Assembly: GCF_012222305.1 (NCBI RefSeq)
Contig: NZ_CP035730.1
Location: 2,692,945-2,756,944 of the forward strand
Length of the DNA: 64,000 nt
Source of the DNA: Sulfolobus sp. S-194
GTDB taxonomy: Archaea; Thermoproteota; Thermoprotei_A; Sulfolobales; Sulfolobaceae
Direction of reading: 5' to 3'
Positions 1-8,579 of the stretch are shown here, piece after piece. A program made the translations under genes and the position numbers. The notes under the pieces were generated by a model. The model searched no databases and was not told the origin of the DNA. It saw only the letters and a program-made list of their open reading frames with translations. Each line of letters begins with the position of its first letter. Within the stretch, counting starts at the first letter, position 1.

Positions 1-122
1 AATTCCTATTCAATCAATCATATATTAATTTAACTATTCAAGGAAATGAAATTTTTTAAAAGTTTTTAATATTACCTTATTAATCTACTAAAAAGTTAAG
101 GGGTTATACGTTGCAAAAAGAA

Positions 123-128
123 TTTAAA
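123..128 (+). promoter_or_regulatory. TATA box of the 150-1603 gene pair
   Basis: TTTAAA lies 27 bases before the GTG at 150. This is the usual archaeal spacing when transcription starts at or next to the start codon, so the message is probably leaderless. Assigned by position and sequence only. Confidence 0.4.
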
Positions 129-149
129 CCCAATTATATAGGTTAGAGT

Positions 150-350
150 GTGAAACGGATAATAACGTTGTCATTAGAAGATCTGAGTGAAGCTAAAGAT
201 AAAGTAAGGAGGGTATTAAAAAAATTACAGTATGAAGATGAGGTTATCATTCTTTCAAAGTCAGATATTTCTTATCTTTTTAGGGGTTATAACGTAGAAA
301 AGGAGAAAAATGAAGAAGGTTTATGGATAATTAGGATTAAAAAGAATTGA
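150..350 (+). CDS. Small TusA-like protein without the catalytic cysteine
   Basis: A 66-residue protein with a GTG start, consistent with a leaderless promoter upstream. Its secondary-structure pattern is strand (residues 3-9), helix (12-26), strand (30-36), helix (39-47), strand (57-63). This recalls the TusA/SirA sulfur-carrier fold (UPF0033). The CPxP motif that gives TusA its reactive cysteine is absent, and the protein has no cysteine at all, so sulfur transfer is not expected. The stop codon overlaps the TTG at the front of the deaminase frame, so the two are probably co-transcribed. The fold call is by eye; the function is unknown. Confidence 0.55.
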   Translation: MKRIITLSLEDLSEAKDKVRRVLKKLQYEDEVIILSKSDISYLFRGYNVEKEKNEEGLWIIRIKKN

Positions 351-364
351 TCATATTTCCTTAT

Positions 365-1603
365 ATGCTTATAAAAAATGCAAGACTTTTAGATGGTAAA
401 ATAGTTACCATTTACATTGAAGATGGGGTCATTAACTGTTTTAACTGTAGAGAGCGTGACGACGAAATTATTGATGCTGAAAATCACTTGGTAATTCCTC
501 CTTATTTTAATATGCATTTTCATCTAGATAGCGTATTTCTTCCAGAATTGAATAAGAGCGGAACTTTATGGGAAGGTATAAGGATTTGGAAGGAGGTTAA
601 AGGTAAACTGACAGAAGAGGATGTGATAAAAAGGGCTATTACAGCTGTGAAACTAATGGTTGCACAAGGTACTTTGTGGATAAGGACGCATGTTGATATT
701 ACTGAAAAGTCCTTAACTCTTCTTCATGCACTTCTAAAAGTTAAAGAAGAAGTAAAGGAGATTGCTGATATTCAGATTACTGCTTTTCCCCAAGATGGTA
801 TTTATACTGATAAGGGAAATGATGAGATATTACGTAAGGCTATTCAACAAGGTGCAGATAACGTAGGCTTAATACCTCATAATGAGATTACAAGAGAAGA
901 TGGGATTAAATCTATAAAATTTGCTCTTGAGTTGGCAAAGGAGTATAATAGGAAAGTTGATGGTCATATTGATGAGACTGATGATCCAAATTCGAGATTT
1001 TTAGAAGTTTTAGCTAAGTATACGTTAGAGTATGATTATGAGGGTAAAGTCTCAGCTGGGCATGTTACGGCTATGCATTCGTGGGATCCAGCTTATAGAT
1101 ACAGAATTCTACCTACAGTTGCAAGGGCCGGTATCCATATAATTCCTAATCCTTTAGTTAATGTTTCTCTTCAGGGAAGGTTTGATAATTATCCTAAGAG
1201 GAGAGGTATGGCACCTATTAAAGAGATGTTAAGTTATGGTATAAATGTTGCTTTAGGTCATGACTGTATCATGGATCCTTGGTATCCTTTAGGTAGTGGT
1301 AATATGCTACATGTCCTTTTTATGGCTATTCATTTAGATCAAATGTTGTCCCCAGACGAGATTAACTATTCTATTAACTTAATAACATATAATGGCGCTA
1401 AGGCTTGGCCGCTTAAAGATTACGGCATTAACGTTGGTAATAAGGCTAATCTGCTTATTACGGCTGAAGATGACGTGTTTGATCTTTTGAGATTTATGTC
1501 TCCTCCTCTTTATGTCATAAAAGATGGAAGGGTAGTTGCTAGGGAGGGTAAATTAGTCTATTTTAAGGGAAAATGGGAGAATGTCTTGAAAAAACCAATA
1601 TAG
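365..1603 (+). CDS. Cytosine deaminase-like amidohydrolase
   Basis: A metal-dependent deaminase of the amidohydrolase superfamily. Numbered from the upstream TTG at 347, the expected ligands are present: His57-x-His59, His207 with catalytic Glu210 (DGHIDE), His239 in SAGHVTAMH, and Asp306 in GHDCIMDPW. These match the metal and proton-transfer set of bacterial CodA. The frame opens at TTG 347, overlapping the previous stop, but ATG 365 gives the natural MLIKNARLLDG start, so I use it. Length (about 412 residues) fits the family. It probably acts in the cytosol in pyrimidine salvage, although related enzymes deaminate or hydrolyse other N-heterocycles, so the substrate is not certain. Confidence 0.8.
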   Translation: MLIKNARLLDGKIVTIYIEDGVINCFNCRERDDEIIDAENHLVIPPYFNMHFHLDSVFLPELNKSGTLWEGIRIWKEVKGKLTEEDVIKRAITAVKLMVAQGTLWIRTHVDITEKSLTLLHALLKVKEEVKEIADIQITAFPQDGIYTDKGNDEILRKAIQQGADNVGLIPHNEITREDGIKSIKFALELAKEYNRKVDGHIDETDDPNSRFLEVLAKYTLEYDYEGKVSAGHVTAMHSWDPAYRYRILPTVARAGIHIIPNPLVNVSLQGRFDNYPKRRGMAPIKEMLSYGINVALGHDCIMDPWYPLGSGNMLHVLFMAIHLDQMLSPDEINYSINLITYNGAKAWPLKDYGINVGNKANLLITAEDDVFDLLRFMSPPLYVIKDGRVVAREGKLVYFKGKWENVLKKPI

Positions 1604-1861
1604 ATTTAATAAAAATTCAATCTCAGATAAGAGAAAAGGTAATATTTACGGAAATATATGGTAACACCATTCGTCAGAAAAAGAACCTAACTAAACAATT
1701 TTCATTAATGCATTATAATGTATTAAAAAGATATAATATTGCGATCAAGAGATAGCAAGTTAATATTTAGATAATATAGTGCATTTTTACGTAAATATTT
1801 AACAAGTTTTATTTTAGTATTGCTTAATAACTGGTTTTAGATATCATATTTTAGACCTAAT

Positions 1862-1924
1862 ATGGCGAAGAAGAAGAAAGAGGGCCAAGGTCAACAGCAG
1901 CAAGGCGGTTCACAGAAGAAATAA
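1862..1924 (+). CDS. Lys/Gln-rich microprotein of 20 residues
   Basis: ATG to TAA encodes 20 residues: a basic AKKKKEG head, a Q/G-rich middle and a QKK tail. About half the bases are G or C, clearly richer than the flanking sequence. A weak TATA-like CTTAATAA lies about 35 bases upstream. T-rich stretches that could end transcription follow at 1965-1997. I do not recognise a family. Its composition suggests an unstructured nucleic-acid- or ribosome-binding peptide. It is too short to be certain, but the isolated position, GC jump and flanking signals argue for a real gene. Confidence 0.45.
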   Translation: MAKKKKEGQGQQQQGGSQKK

Positions 1925-1964
1925 GTGTAATGAGATTGTAATCACACCTAATAAAGTTAACCTA

Positions 1965-1997
1965 TTTTTTAATCGCGTTATTTTTCTTTCTCTTTTT
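1965..1997 (+). terminator. T-rich termination region after the microgene
   Basis: Repeated runs of five to six T residues, interrupted by single C or short CG stretches, lie 40-70 bases after the microgene stop. Archaeal RNA polymerase terminates at such runs without needing a hairpin. Inferred from base composition. Confidence 0.35.
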
Positions 1998-2102
1998 CAT
2001 CATATAATCATGGTTATGGTTATTTGGAATGAGAGTTTTGTGTTGAGATAATCATAACCAGGTTGAACAATATTTTTATTAAACGAAAACAAACTTGACA
2101 TT

Positions 2103-2987
2103 ATGATAAGAGGAATATATGGTATATTAGAAGGTAAAAGAACTGTTGACGGCGCTGGCGTAAAGTTGTACAGAGTTTTCGGTGGTCCAACAACTGTTCA
2201 GTTAACAGATCCTTTCCTTCTCTTGGACTTCTTTGGTTCAGCTAATCCAGAGGATTATATAGTAGGTTTTCCATGGCACCCTCATAGAGGTATTGAAACT
2301 GTTACGTTACTATATGAAGGTAAGGTAGAACATGAAGATAGTGAAGGGAATAAAGGAGTTATATATCCTGGACAAGTACAATGGATGACTGCTGGTAGTG
2401 GTATTTTTCACCAGGAAATGCCAAAGCCATTAGAAGGCGTAGAAATTGCGAAGTATAATCAAAATCCTTTATCAGTGAAGGGTTTACAACTTTGGATAAA
2501 TCTTCCTTCCTACAAAAAGATGACAGAACCTACATATAGGAATATAAAGTCACTTCCTAAGGAGAGATTCGACTTTGGTGATGTAAGTATACTTGTAGGA
2601 GAATATAAAGGAATTGAGGGACCTATAAGAGTTAAAAGTGATGTTGATCCTTTATATCTTGATGTTAATTTAGATGGAGAGTTTCATTTAAACGTTAAGA
2701 ATGGATATACAGTGCTAGCTTTCGTGGTTGATGGTAAGGCTAAGTTCTCTCCTAATGTTCCTGAAATTGAGAAGGGAAATCTAGTTATATTTAATAGAGA
2801 AGGCGATGAAATAGTAGTAAAGGGTAAGGCTAGATTTATAGTTCTATCTGGAAAACCATTAGAAGAGCCTGTAGCATGGTATGGTCCTATAGTGATGAAT
2901 ACTGAAGACCAAATACTTGAAGCTTTAGCTGATCTAAGGAAAGGTACTTTTATAAGGCATAAGCAAGTTAATATTGAGGATTATTAG
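2103..2987 (+). CDS. Pirin family protein
   Basis: A 294-residue bicupin of the pirin family. The metal site is intact: His59 and His61 in PWHPHRG, and His103 and Glu105 in GIFHQEMP, equivalent to the iron ligands of human pirin and YhhW. Some pirins have quercetinase activity and others act as redox-sensitive regulators; the sequence does not tell which. A promoter of its own is likely because about 180 bases separate it from the microgene. Its last 20 bases overlap the 3' end of the convergent glycosylase gene. Confidence 0.85.
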   Translation: MIRGIYGILEGKRTVDGAGVKLYRVFGGPTTVQLTDPFLLLDFFGSANPEDYIVGFPWHPHRGIETVTLLYEGKVEHEDSEGNKGVIYPGQVQWMTAGSGIFHQEMPKPLEGVEIAKYNQNPLSVKGLQLWINLPSYKKMTEPTYRNIKSLPKERFDFGDVSILVGEYKGIEGPIRVKSDVDPLYLDVNLDGEFHLNVKNGYTVLAFVVDGKAKFSPNVPEIEKGNLVIFNREGDEIVVKGKARFIVLSGKPLEEPVAWYGPIVMNTEDQILEALADLRKGTFIRHKQVNIEDY

Positions 2988-3621
2988 CAATTTCGTAAGC
3001 TAATTTAAGTATTTTTACCCAATCCTCCCATTTTAATCTACCAGTCTTAGTATTTTGAGCACTAGGGTGATAAGATCCTATTAGAATTTTGTTATCTGGC
3101 AATTTTACAATAATCCCGTGGTAAAATTTACTTTTTATTCCATAAAGAGAAAGGATAGTATCAAAAGCTATTCTACCTAAGGCTAAAATTACTTTTATTT
3201 GAAGCAATTTAATTTCCTCAATTAAAAACTTGGAACAATTTAAAATTTCTTCTTTTAACGGTTTATTTTTAGGTGGAGCACATTTTACAGCATTTGTTAA
3301 GTAAACTTCCTTAACTTCTAGGCCATCATCTCTTGCTTTTCCTTCCTCTTTATTCGATAAACCTAAACTATAAAGCCCTTTAATAACCCATTTTCCAGAT
3401 TCATCTCCGGTAAACACTCTTCCTGTCCTATTACCACCGTGAAGTGCTGGAGCTAAACCTACAATAAGTATTTTTGCTTTTTCATCTCCAAAACCTGGTA
3501 CTGGTTTATTCCAATAATTCCAGTTTACAAATCTAGGCGGTATTTTGAAATTTTTTCTATACTCAACTAATCTTTCACATCTGCTACATGAGACTATTTC
3601 ATTATACAGTATACTAATCAC
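2968..3621 (-). CDS. Uracil-DNA glycosylase, family 5 (UDGb)
   Basis: Removes uracil and other deaminated bases from DNA, the first step of base-excision repair and especially relevant to a hot, acid-living cell. Cys12, Cys15, Cys114 and Cys129 are the four ligands of the [4Fe-4S] cluster shared by families 4 and 5. Motif A at residues 55-73 reads GLAPALHGGNRTGRVFTGD, with Ala in place of the polar catalytic residue. This is the family 5 form rather than the GEAPG form of family 4. Motif B is YHPSAQN at 184-190. Length (217) fits. It overlaps pirin convergently by 20 bp. Confidence 0.88.
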   Translation of the reverse strand: MISILYNEIVSCSRCERLVEYRKNFKIPPRFVNWNYWNKPVPGFGDEKAKILIVGLAPALHGGNRTGRVFTGDESGKWVIKGLYSLGLSNKEEGKARDDGLEVKEVYLTNAVKCAPPKNKPLKEEILNCSKFLIEEIKLLQIKVILALGRIAFDTILSLYGIKSKFYHGIIVKLPDNKILIGSYHPSAQNTKTGRLKWEDWVKILKLAYEIANNPQY

Positions 3622-3770
3622 AAATACTGTTTAGAAGAAATATTTATAAAAATTTGTAGTTATAATGATTTGTTCTAACTAACTTTACAAATACCATTTG
3701 ATTCAGTAATGTATAATAAACAACTTTTTTATAATTAAATATTTTAATTCTACTTAAGAAAGTGATATTT

Positions 3771-4097
3771 ATGGATGAAAAGGAAATTGTTCTTAAAGCT
3801 TTAGATAAAATTGACAAATGGTATGTTATGCTAGCCGGAATAAAGGAAAATACTCTTCTTATTGTCTCTAAAAAAATTCCTCCTAGCTCAATAAATATTA
3901 ACGGTATTGAATATTCAGTAAGATACTACGAACCCGAGGAGTATTTAAGAGTAATAACACATAATGAAGATGAGTTTAGATCATACAAAATTTACTACTT
4001 CGTTAAAGTTTATATGAGAAAAGTTTTGGATATTCTTTCCTCACTTGAAGTACAAAGAATGAGTGAGGAGTTTGAGAAAAATAACAGACTAGTTTAG
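3771..4097 (+). CDS. Conserved-looking small protein, unknown function
   Basis: A 108-residue acidic protein from ATG 3771. An in-frame GTG lies three codons earlier at 3762. An AT-rich TATA element at about 3735-3746 is at the right distance for ATG 3771. The sequence alternates strands and helices: an N-terminal helix, two strands, a loop with paired prolines, a strand, and a long C-terminal helix from about residue 80. It has no cysteines, no membrane segment and no recognised motif. The MFS gene follows 34 bases later in the same direction, so they may share a transcript. Confidence 0.6.
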   Translation: MDEKEIVLKALDKIDKWYVMLAGIKENTLLIVSKKIPPSSININGIEYSVRYYEPEEYLRVITHNEDEFRSYKIYYFVKVYMRKVLDILSSLEVQRMSEEFEKNNRLV

Positions 4098-4131
4098 ATG
4101 ATTTTTTAAACGTAATAGCATTAAGTCTCAT

Positions 4132-5196
4132 GTGAGAGGTTATCCAATTCTATTCGCAAGAATAATTTATGGTGCTAGTTGGTTCTTTCTTTCTCCTTAT
4201 ATCCCTTATTTGCTCAGTGAATTCTCAGCTCCTAAATATTTTGCAAGCCTTATTCCTCTATCCTTTTTCGTAACTGCCGCAATCATGCAAATACCGGCTG
4301 GGTTAATTTCAACAAGGTTGGGGATGAAAAACACTTATACATTAGGTCTTATTATTATGGGAATAAGTGATAGCCTAATAGGTTTAAGCAAAAGTATTGA
4401 AGAAGTACTCTTCTTTTACGCTTTAACCGGTTTCGGTGCTTCTTTTTTCTTCTCTTCCGCTGGGGGTACGTTAGCGTTAATTAATGAAGGTAGAACTATC
4501 TTAGTGATGGGACTCTATAATTCAATGTTTTCTGTAGGAGGAATATTAGGGCTTAACTGGGGATTTGTTGATTCTTTAGTGGGTTTTACTTATGCTTCTT
4601 TATTTTTAGGTTCTTTAACTGTTATCGCTGGTGTAGTAAATTACGTTATTTCGTATCAAAACGTTAAGCCTGAGTTTAAAGTGTTGAAAAATAGGAATGT
4701 CTTTCTTGTGGCTCTTTCAACTGTAGGTGTTTGGGGCTCTTATTATGTAGTAAGTGAATATTTCCCTACTTTTTCATACTACGTACTTGGTAAATCTTCA
4801 ATAGTTACCGGTTCCTTATCCTCTCTTCTCTTGTTATCATCGGTTATTGGAGGGGCTTTTACCTTTACTTTTTCCTTTATAAAAAACGATAAGCTAAGAG
4901 TTATTATTTCAAGCATTCTAGGAGTCATACCAGTCATTTTCCTTTACAACTATTTTATAATCGGTCTGGTTATTATGGGAATGTTTAATGAAATGGCTAT
5001 TTCAATAATTTATGCATTTGTAGTGAAAGAAGTTAGAAGTGAAAATTCTTCATTAGCTTTAGCTGAAGTTAATTCTATTCAAATAGGTCTAGGAATGTTA
5101 GAATTACTATTACCGTATCTTTCTCTAGAGTATTTATGGTATTTAGTTATTATAGTATCTCTTTTACCTCTTTTAATTTTGATTAACGTGAGATAA
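4132..5196 (+). CDS. MFS transporter
   Basis: A 354-residue integral membrane protein with about 11-12 hydrophobic segments, typical of a compact major facilitator. The loop between segments 2 and 3 (STRLGMKNT, about residues 71-79) is a degenerate version of MFS motif A. The GTG start at 4132 is the first that precedes segment 1. The substrate cannot be read from sequence. It lies in a same-strand run with the Cys-rich protein, a second MFS carrier and the ThDP enzyme, which suggests import or export of a small carboxylate, but that is guesswork. Confidence 0.75.
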   Translation: MRGYPILFARIIYGASWFFLSPYIPYLLSEFSAPKYFASLIPLSFFVTAAIMQIPAGLISTRLGMKNTYTLGLIIMGISDSLIGLSKSIEEVLFFYALTGFGASFFFSSAGGTLALINEGRTILVMGLYNSMFSVGGILGLNWGFVDSLVGFTYASLFLGSLTVIAGVVNYVISYQNVKPEFKVLKNRNVFLVALSTVGVWGSYYVVSEYFPTFSYYVLGKSSIVTGSLSSLLLLSSVIGGAFTFTFSFIKNDKLRVIISSILGVIPVIFLYNYFIIGLVIMGMFNEMAISIIYAFVVKEVRSENSSLALAEVNSIQIGLGMLELLLPYLSLEYLWYLVIIVSLLPLLILINVR

Positions 5197-5226
5197 CATT
5201 TTATTATTAAGCGAGTAAGTAAGCAA

Positions 5227-5814
5227 GTGAATGCTGATCAGATTCATATGTTAACTAAGAATGCACTAAGAGGAGATATTAAGAGCTTAGGAGTGCTCTT
5301 AGATTTTTTAGAGAAGTTTAATGCTCCTATATCTAAGTTTGCAATGTATTCTATAATATATCAAGTAATAATGAATAATTTTCTTAATTTGGGAAAGTAT
5401 TGTGAGGAGTGCGGAGGAAAATGTTGTAAAATTGGTTTTCCAGTCCCAGTTTATCATTTTGATTATAAAGAATTAAAAACAAGATTAAGTAAAGATGAAC
5501 TAAAAAACCTAAGAAAATATAACGGATTTTATACACTTTCTAGGCCTTGTCCTTTTCAAGATGACTGGAAGTGTAAAATACATGAATTTAAACCTTATGC
5601 ATGCATGTCTTATCCTTTTGCTACTGAAGATGAGCAGAAAGATACAATGGAAACCTACAAGGATGGTGTACCTAATTTTAAAGTACCGGATTTTTGTATT
5701 GCTGGTAAGAAAGTTAAAGAATTTATGGATGAGATAGTTAACAAGTTACGAGTTAAATTAGGAAGAGATCCTACTCCAAGGGAAATACTAAACGAAGTAC
5801 TGACAAAGTTTTAA
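5227..5814 (+). CDS. YkgJ/UPF0153-type Cys-rich metal-binding protein
   Basis: A 195-residue soluble protein with the family cysteine pattern: C59-x2-C62-x3-C66-C67, then Cys108, Cys116 and Cys126 (PCPF, CKIHE, PYACMSYPF), and Cys157. Members of this family bind zinc or an iron-sulfur cluster, and some are tied to protein modification; none of this can be assigned here. The N-terminal 50 residues are helical and precede the metal domain. The GTG start at 5227 follows the MFS stop by 30 bases, so this is probably one transcriptional unit. Confidence 0.7.
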   Translation: MNADQIHMLTKNALRGDIKSLGVLLDFLEKFNAPISKFAMYSIIYQVIMNNFLNLGKYCEECGGKCCKIGFPVPVYHFDYKELKTRLSKDELKNLRKYNGFYTLSRPCPFQDDWKCKIHEFKPYACMSYPFATEDEQKDTMETYKDGVPNFKVPDFCIAGKKVKEFMDEIVNKLRVKLGRDPTPREILNEVLTKF

Positions 5815-5861
5815 AATTAATTGATAGTTAGGTATAAAAAATTCTAATCATAAGTAATGGC

Positions 5862-6989
5862 GTGAATAATGTAAATAAACTAGCTATTATTGGTGCTTTT
5901 AGAGCTTTTGGCGGATCATTAATTTGGCCATTTACTGGTTATGCCCTTTTCACAGTCTTTAGAATATCACTATCTTTTATTGCCATCTATTATGCTCTTC
6001 AAGCTGTAGTTAGCGTCTTATCTTATGTGATGGGGGGTTATATAGTCGACTTTATAGGTAGATTAAAGACTATGATGATGTCAATAATCTCGTCTTCCCT
6101 GTTCCTTTTTCTTTCTTACTTCTTCTTTCATCCTCTCTTAGTAGTCTCTTTCTTACTTCTTCAATCTTTCTCAAATAATGTTTACAACGTTGCAAATACT
6201 ACATTAGTTGGTGATATTAACAAAGGTGAATTCAAAAAGTTAGTTGTATCTTTTAGTAGAGTAAGAGTAGGGATAAATGCAGGTTGGGCATTTGGTCCTC
6301 TTTTAGGTTCAATTATATTTCAATATGAAGGTTTCAGAATGTTACTACTCATATCCTCGTTTATTTTACTTACTCCGCTAATTTTTGTAAATTCTTTACC
6401 AGATTTTAAAGGAGGAAGAAAGTTATCGTTTACTGTACATAGAGAATTTATTAAGTTTCTTATTCCCACATTTTTAACCTTTATGCTAATGAGTCAATTA
6501 GGTTTTTCACTTTTAACGTTTTATACTGAAGTAGTTAAGCTCTCAGTTGAAGATGTAGGTTTACTCTTTATGGTAAATGGTATATTAATTGTATTCTTGC
6601 AAGACGTTATAGGTAGACATCTGAAAATTAAACATATTGTTCTAGGAATGCTCATATATTCAGTTTCTTATTTTGCAGTAGGCTTTATAACTAATTTTTT
6701 ATTTGCTATAATAGATGTGATTTTCATTACCGTTGCAGAAATGATAGTTTCTCCACTCTCTCAAGCAATTGCTTCATTGTTCACGAAAGATGAGCAAAGA
6801 GGAAGAGAAATTGGAATTTATGGAATGGTTACTGCAATAGGAAGACTGGTTGGTTCTTCATATGCAAGTTATTTAATGTCATTCTTTCTCTTTTCTCCAT
6901 TTTATCTTTGGGCATTAATTTCTATTTTAGGCTTTCTCTCTATTCCATTATATTTATTAAGTATCAAGAGGATTGAAACAAATGGATAG
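5862..6989 (+). CDS. MFS transporter
   Basis: A 375-residue carrier with about 12 membrane segments. MFS motif A is recognisable in the second-third loop as GGYIVDFIGRLKTM, about residues 58-71, with the conserved Asp and Arg. Start GTG 5862. It overlaps the ThDP enzyme frame: its TAG at 6987 lies eight bases inside that gene, a tight arrangement that implies co-translation. It may move the substrate or product of that enzyme; this is inference from spacing only. Confidence 0.75.
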   Translation: MNNVNKLAIIGAFRAFGGSLIWPFTGYALFTVFRISLSFIAIYYALQAVVSVLSYVMGGYIVDFIGRLKTMMMSIISSSLFLFLSYFFFHPLLVVSFLLLQSFSNNVYNVANTTLVGDINKGEFKKLVVSFSRVRVGINAGWAFGPLLGSIIFQYEGFRMLLLISSFILLTPLIFVNSLPDFKGGRKLSFTVHREFIKFLIPTFLTFMLMSQLGFSLLTFYTEVVKLSVEDVGLLFMVNGILIVFLQDVIGRHLKIKHIVLGMLIYSVSYFAVGFITNFLFAIIDVIFITVAEMIVSPLSQAIASLFTKDEQRGREIGIYGMVTAIGRLVGSSYASYLMSFFLFSPFYLWALISILGFLSIPLYLLSIKRIETNG

Positions 6990-8577
6990 CGGTGCAAGAC
7001 TCATTTTAAAAAGTCTACAAGAGTTAGGTGTAGATAAAATCTTTATGGTATCTGGAACGGATTATGCTGCATTTATTGAAGAAAAGGTAAGAGATCCTTC
7101 ATTGCCGGATTTCATAATAGTACCACATGAAATAACAGCCACTGCTGCAGCAATAGGTTATTCTTTATCTGGGAAAATAGGGGTTGTTGCAGTTCATACA
7201 ATTCCGGGTACTACAAATGCTTTAGGAATGATAATTAATGCTTTTACATCTAGAATACCTCTAATAGTTATTGCTGGTAGAAGTCCTTATACTGAATCTG
7301 GTAGTCCAGCAAGCAGGAATCTAAGAATACATTGGACGCAAGAAGCTAGAGATCAAGGAGAAATAGTTAGACAATGGGTTAAATATGATTTTGAAATAAG
7401 GAGGGTTGAACAAATACCAGAGGTTATAGCTAGGGCTTATCAGATAGCATTTAGTGAACCTAAAGGACCAGTATATATTGTAATTCCTAGGGAAGTAAGT
7501 ATAGAGAGAAGTGAGTACAGAAAAGTTAGAGTTTCATCTTTTGAACCAGGGGTAAAGAGAGAGGATTTAGTAAAGGCTAAGAAAATGATCGAGGAGAGTG
7601 AAAGACCAATTATAATTAGCTGGAGGGGCGGTAGAAGGAAAGAGTGGTTTAATAGCTTAAAAGCGTTTGCTGATAAGGTAGGGATACCGGTTTTAAATTA
7701 CGTCGGGGAAGTTGTAAATTATTCTGGTGAAATGGGATTAGATAGGATTGATTTATCAACAGTTGATTTAGCTATTGTAGTAGAGGCTGAGGTACCTTAT
7801 ATTCCAAAGAAAACTAAATTTGATGGCAAAATTATAAAGGTTGATGTCGATCCATCTTACTCTTATATCCCATTTTATGGTTTTCCTTGTGATCTTTGTA
7901 TTCAATCTAGTGTTTCGGAATTCTTTGACCAACTTGATGTTAAGGAGAAAAAGGAATGGAAGGAAAAAGTAAAAGAGCTGAAACTTCAACAAGAAAAGAA
8001 AAAAGAAGAGGAAATAGAACAATTGAGGAAGCGGAAGTCCATTCACCCTAGATATTTAAGTTATGTTATTGGTAAGGTAATTGGTAAAGATGATGTTATA
8101 CTTAATGAGTATCCATTTAATCCTAGATATGCTAAACTTGATTTCGGGCAATATTTTGCTGATCCTTCATTTGGTCATTTAGGCTGGGCTTTAGGTGCTT
8201 CTTTCGGGATCTCACTAACAAATAGGAAAGTTATTGCTACAGTTGGTGATGGCGCATTTATTTTTGGTGTGCCAGAAGCGTTCTATTATGCCGTTTCTAC
8301 ACATGGTGGTAATATAATAGTAATAATTTATGATAATGGTGGTTGGTTAGCTAGTGCTGAAGCTGTTGAAGAAGTCTTTCCAGAGGGATTAGCTAAAGCA
8401 AAGAAATATTTTCCTGGAGCTGATTTTAAGAGATATAATATTGGTGAAACCGTTAAGGTTTTTGGTGGATATTATAGATTAATAGAAGATATTAATGAAC
8501 TAGAAGAAACTGTAAGAGAAGCGTATGAGTTTAAGGGCATTTCAGTGCTTCAAGTAATTGTGGATAGGGTAAGATAA
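6982..8577 (+). CDS. ThDP-dependent enzyme, acetolactate synthase/benzoylformate decarboxylase type
   Basis: A 531-residue three-domain thiamine-diphosphate enzyme. The cofactor-activating Glu is in PHEITAT (residue 50 from ATG 6982). The pyrimidine-side helix, a central Rossmann-like domain (about 190-340) and the C-terminal pyrophosphate domain follow in order. The Mg-ThDP motif begins at GDGAF (about residue 422) and ends at DNGG about 25 residues later. A highly charged linker of about 30 residues rich in Lys and Glu (about 325-350) separates the last two domains. ATG 6982 is preferred over TTG 6973. The upstream MFS gene overlaps it. Substrate is unknown: a decarboxylase or lyase of a 2-oxo acid is likely, and true acetolactate synthase is less so. 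Confidence 0.78.
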   Translation: MDSGARLILKSLQELGVDKIFMVSGTDYAAFIEEKVRDPSLPDFIIVPHEITATAAAIGYSLSGKIGVVAVHTIPGTTNALGMIINAFTSRIPLIVIAGRSPYTESGSPASRNLRIHWTQEARDQGEIVRQWVKYDFEIRRVEQIPEVIARAYQIAFSEPKGPVYIVIPREVSIERSEYRKVRVSSFEPGVKREDLVKAKKMIEESERPIIISWRGGRRKEWFNSLKAFADKVGIPVLNYVGEVVNYSGEMGLDRIDLSTVDLAIVVEAEVPYIPKKTKFDGKIIKVDVDPSYSYIPFYGFPCDLCIQSSVSEFFDQLDVKEKKEWKEKVKELKLQQEKKKEEEIEQLRKRKSIHPRYLSYVIGKVIGKDDVILNEYPFNPRYAKLDFGQYFADPSFGHLGWALGASFGISLTNRKVIATVGDGAFIFGVPEAFYYAVSTHGGNIIVIIYDNGGWLASAEAVEEVFPEGLAKAKKYFPGADFKRYNIGETVKVFGGYYRLIEDINELEETVREAYEFKGISVLQVIVDRVR

Positions 8578-8579
8578 AA

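Noticed and set aside
1573-1755. 60-codon open frame at the end of the deaminase gene
   Set aside because: It overlaps the conserved deaminase C-terminus in another frame, has no promoter spacing and a composition expected by chance.
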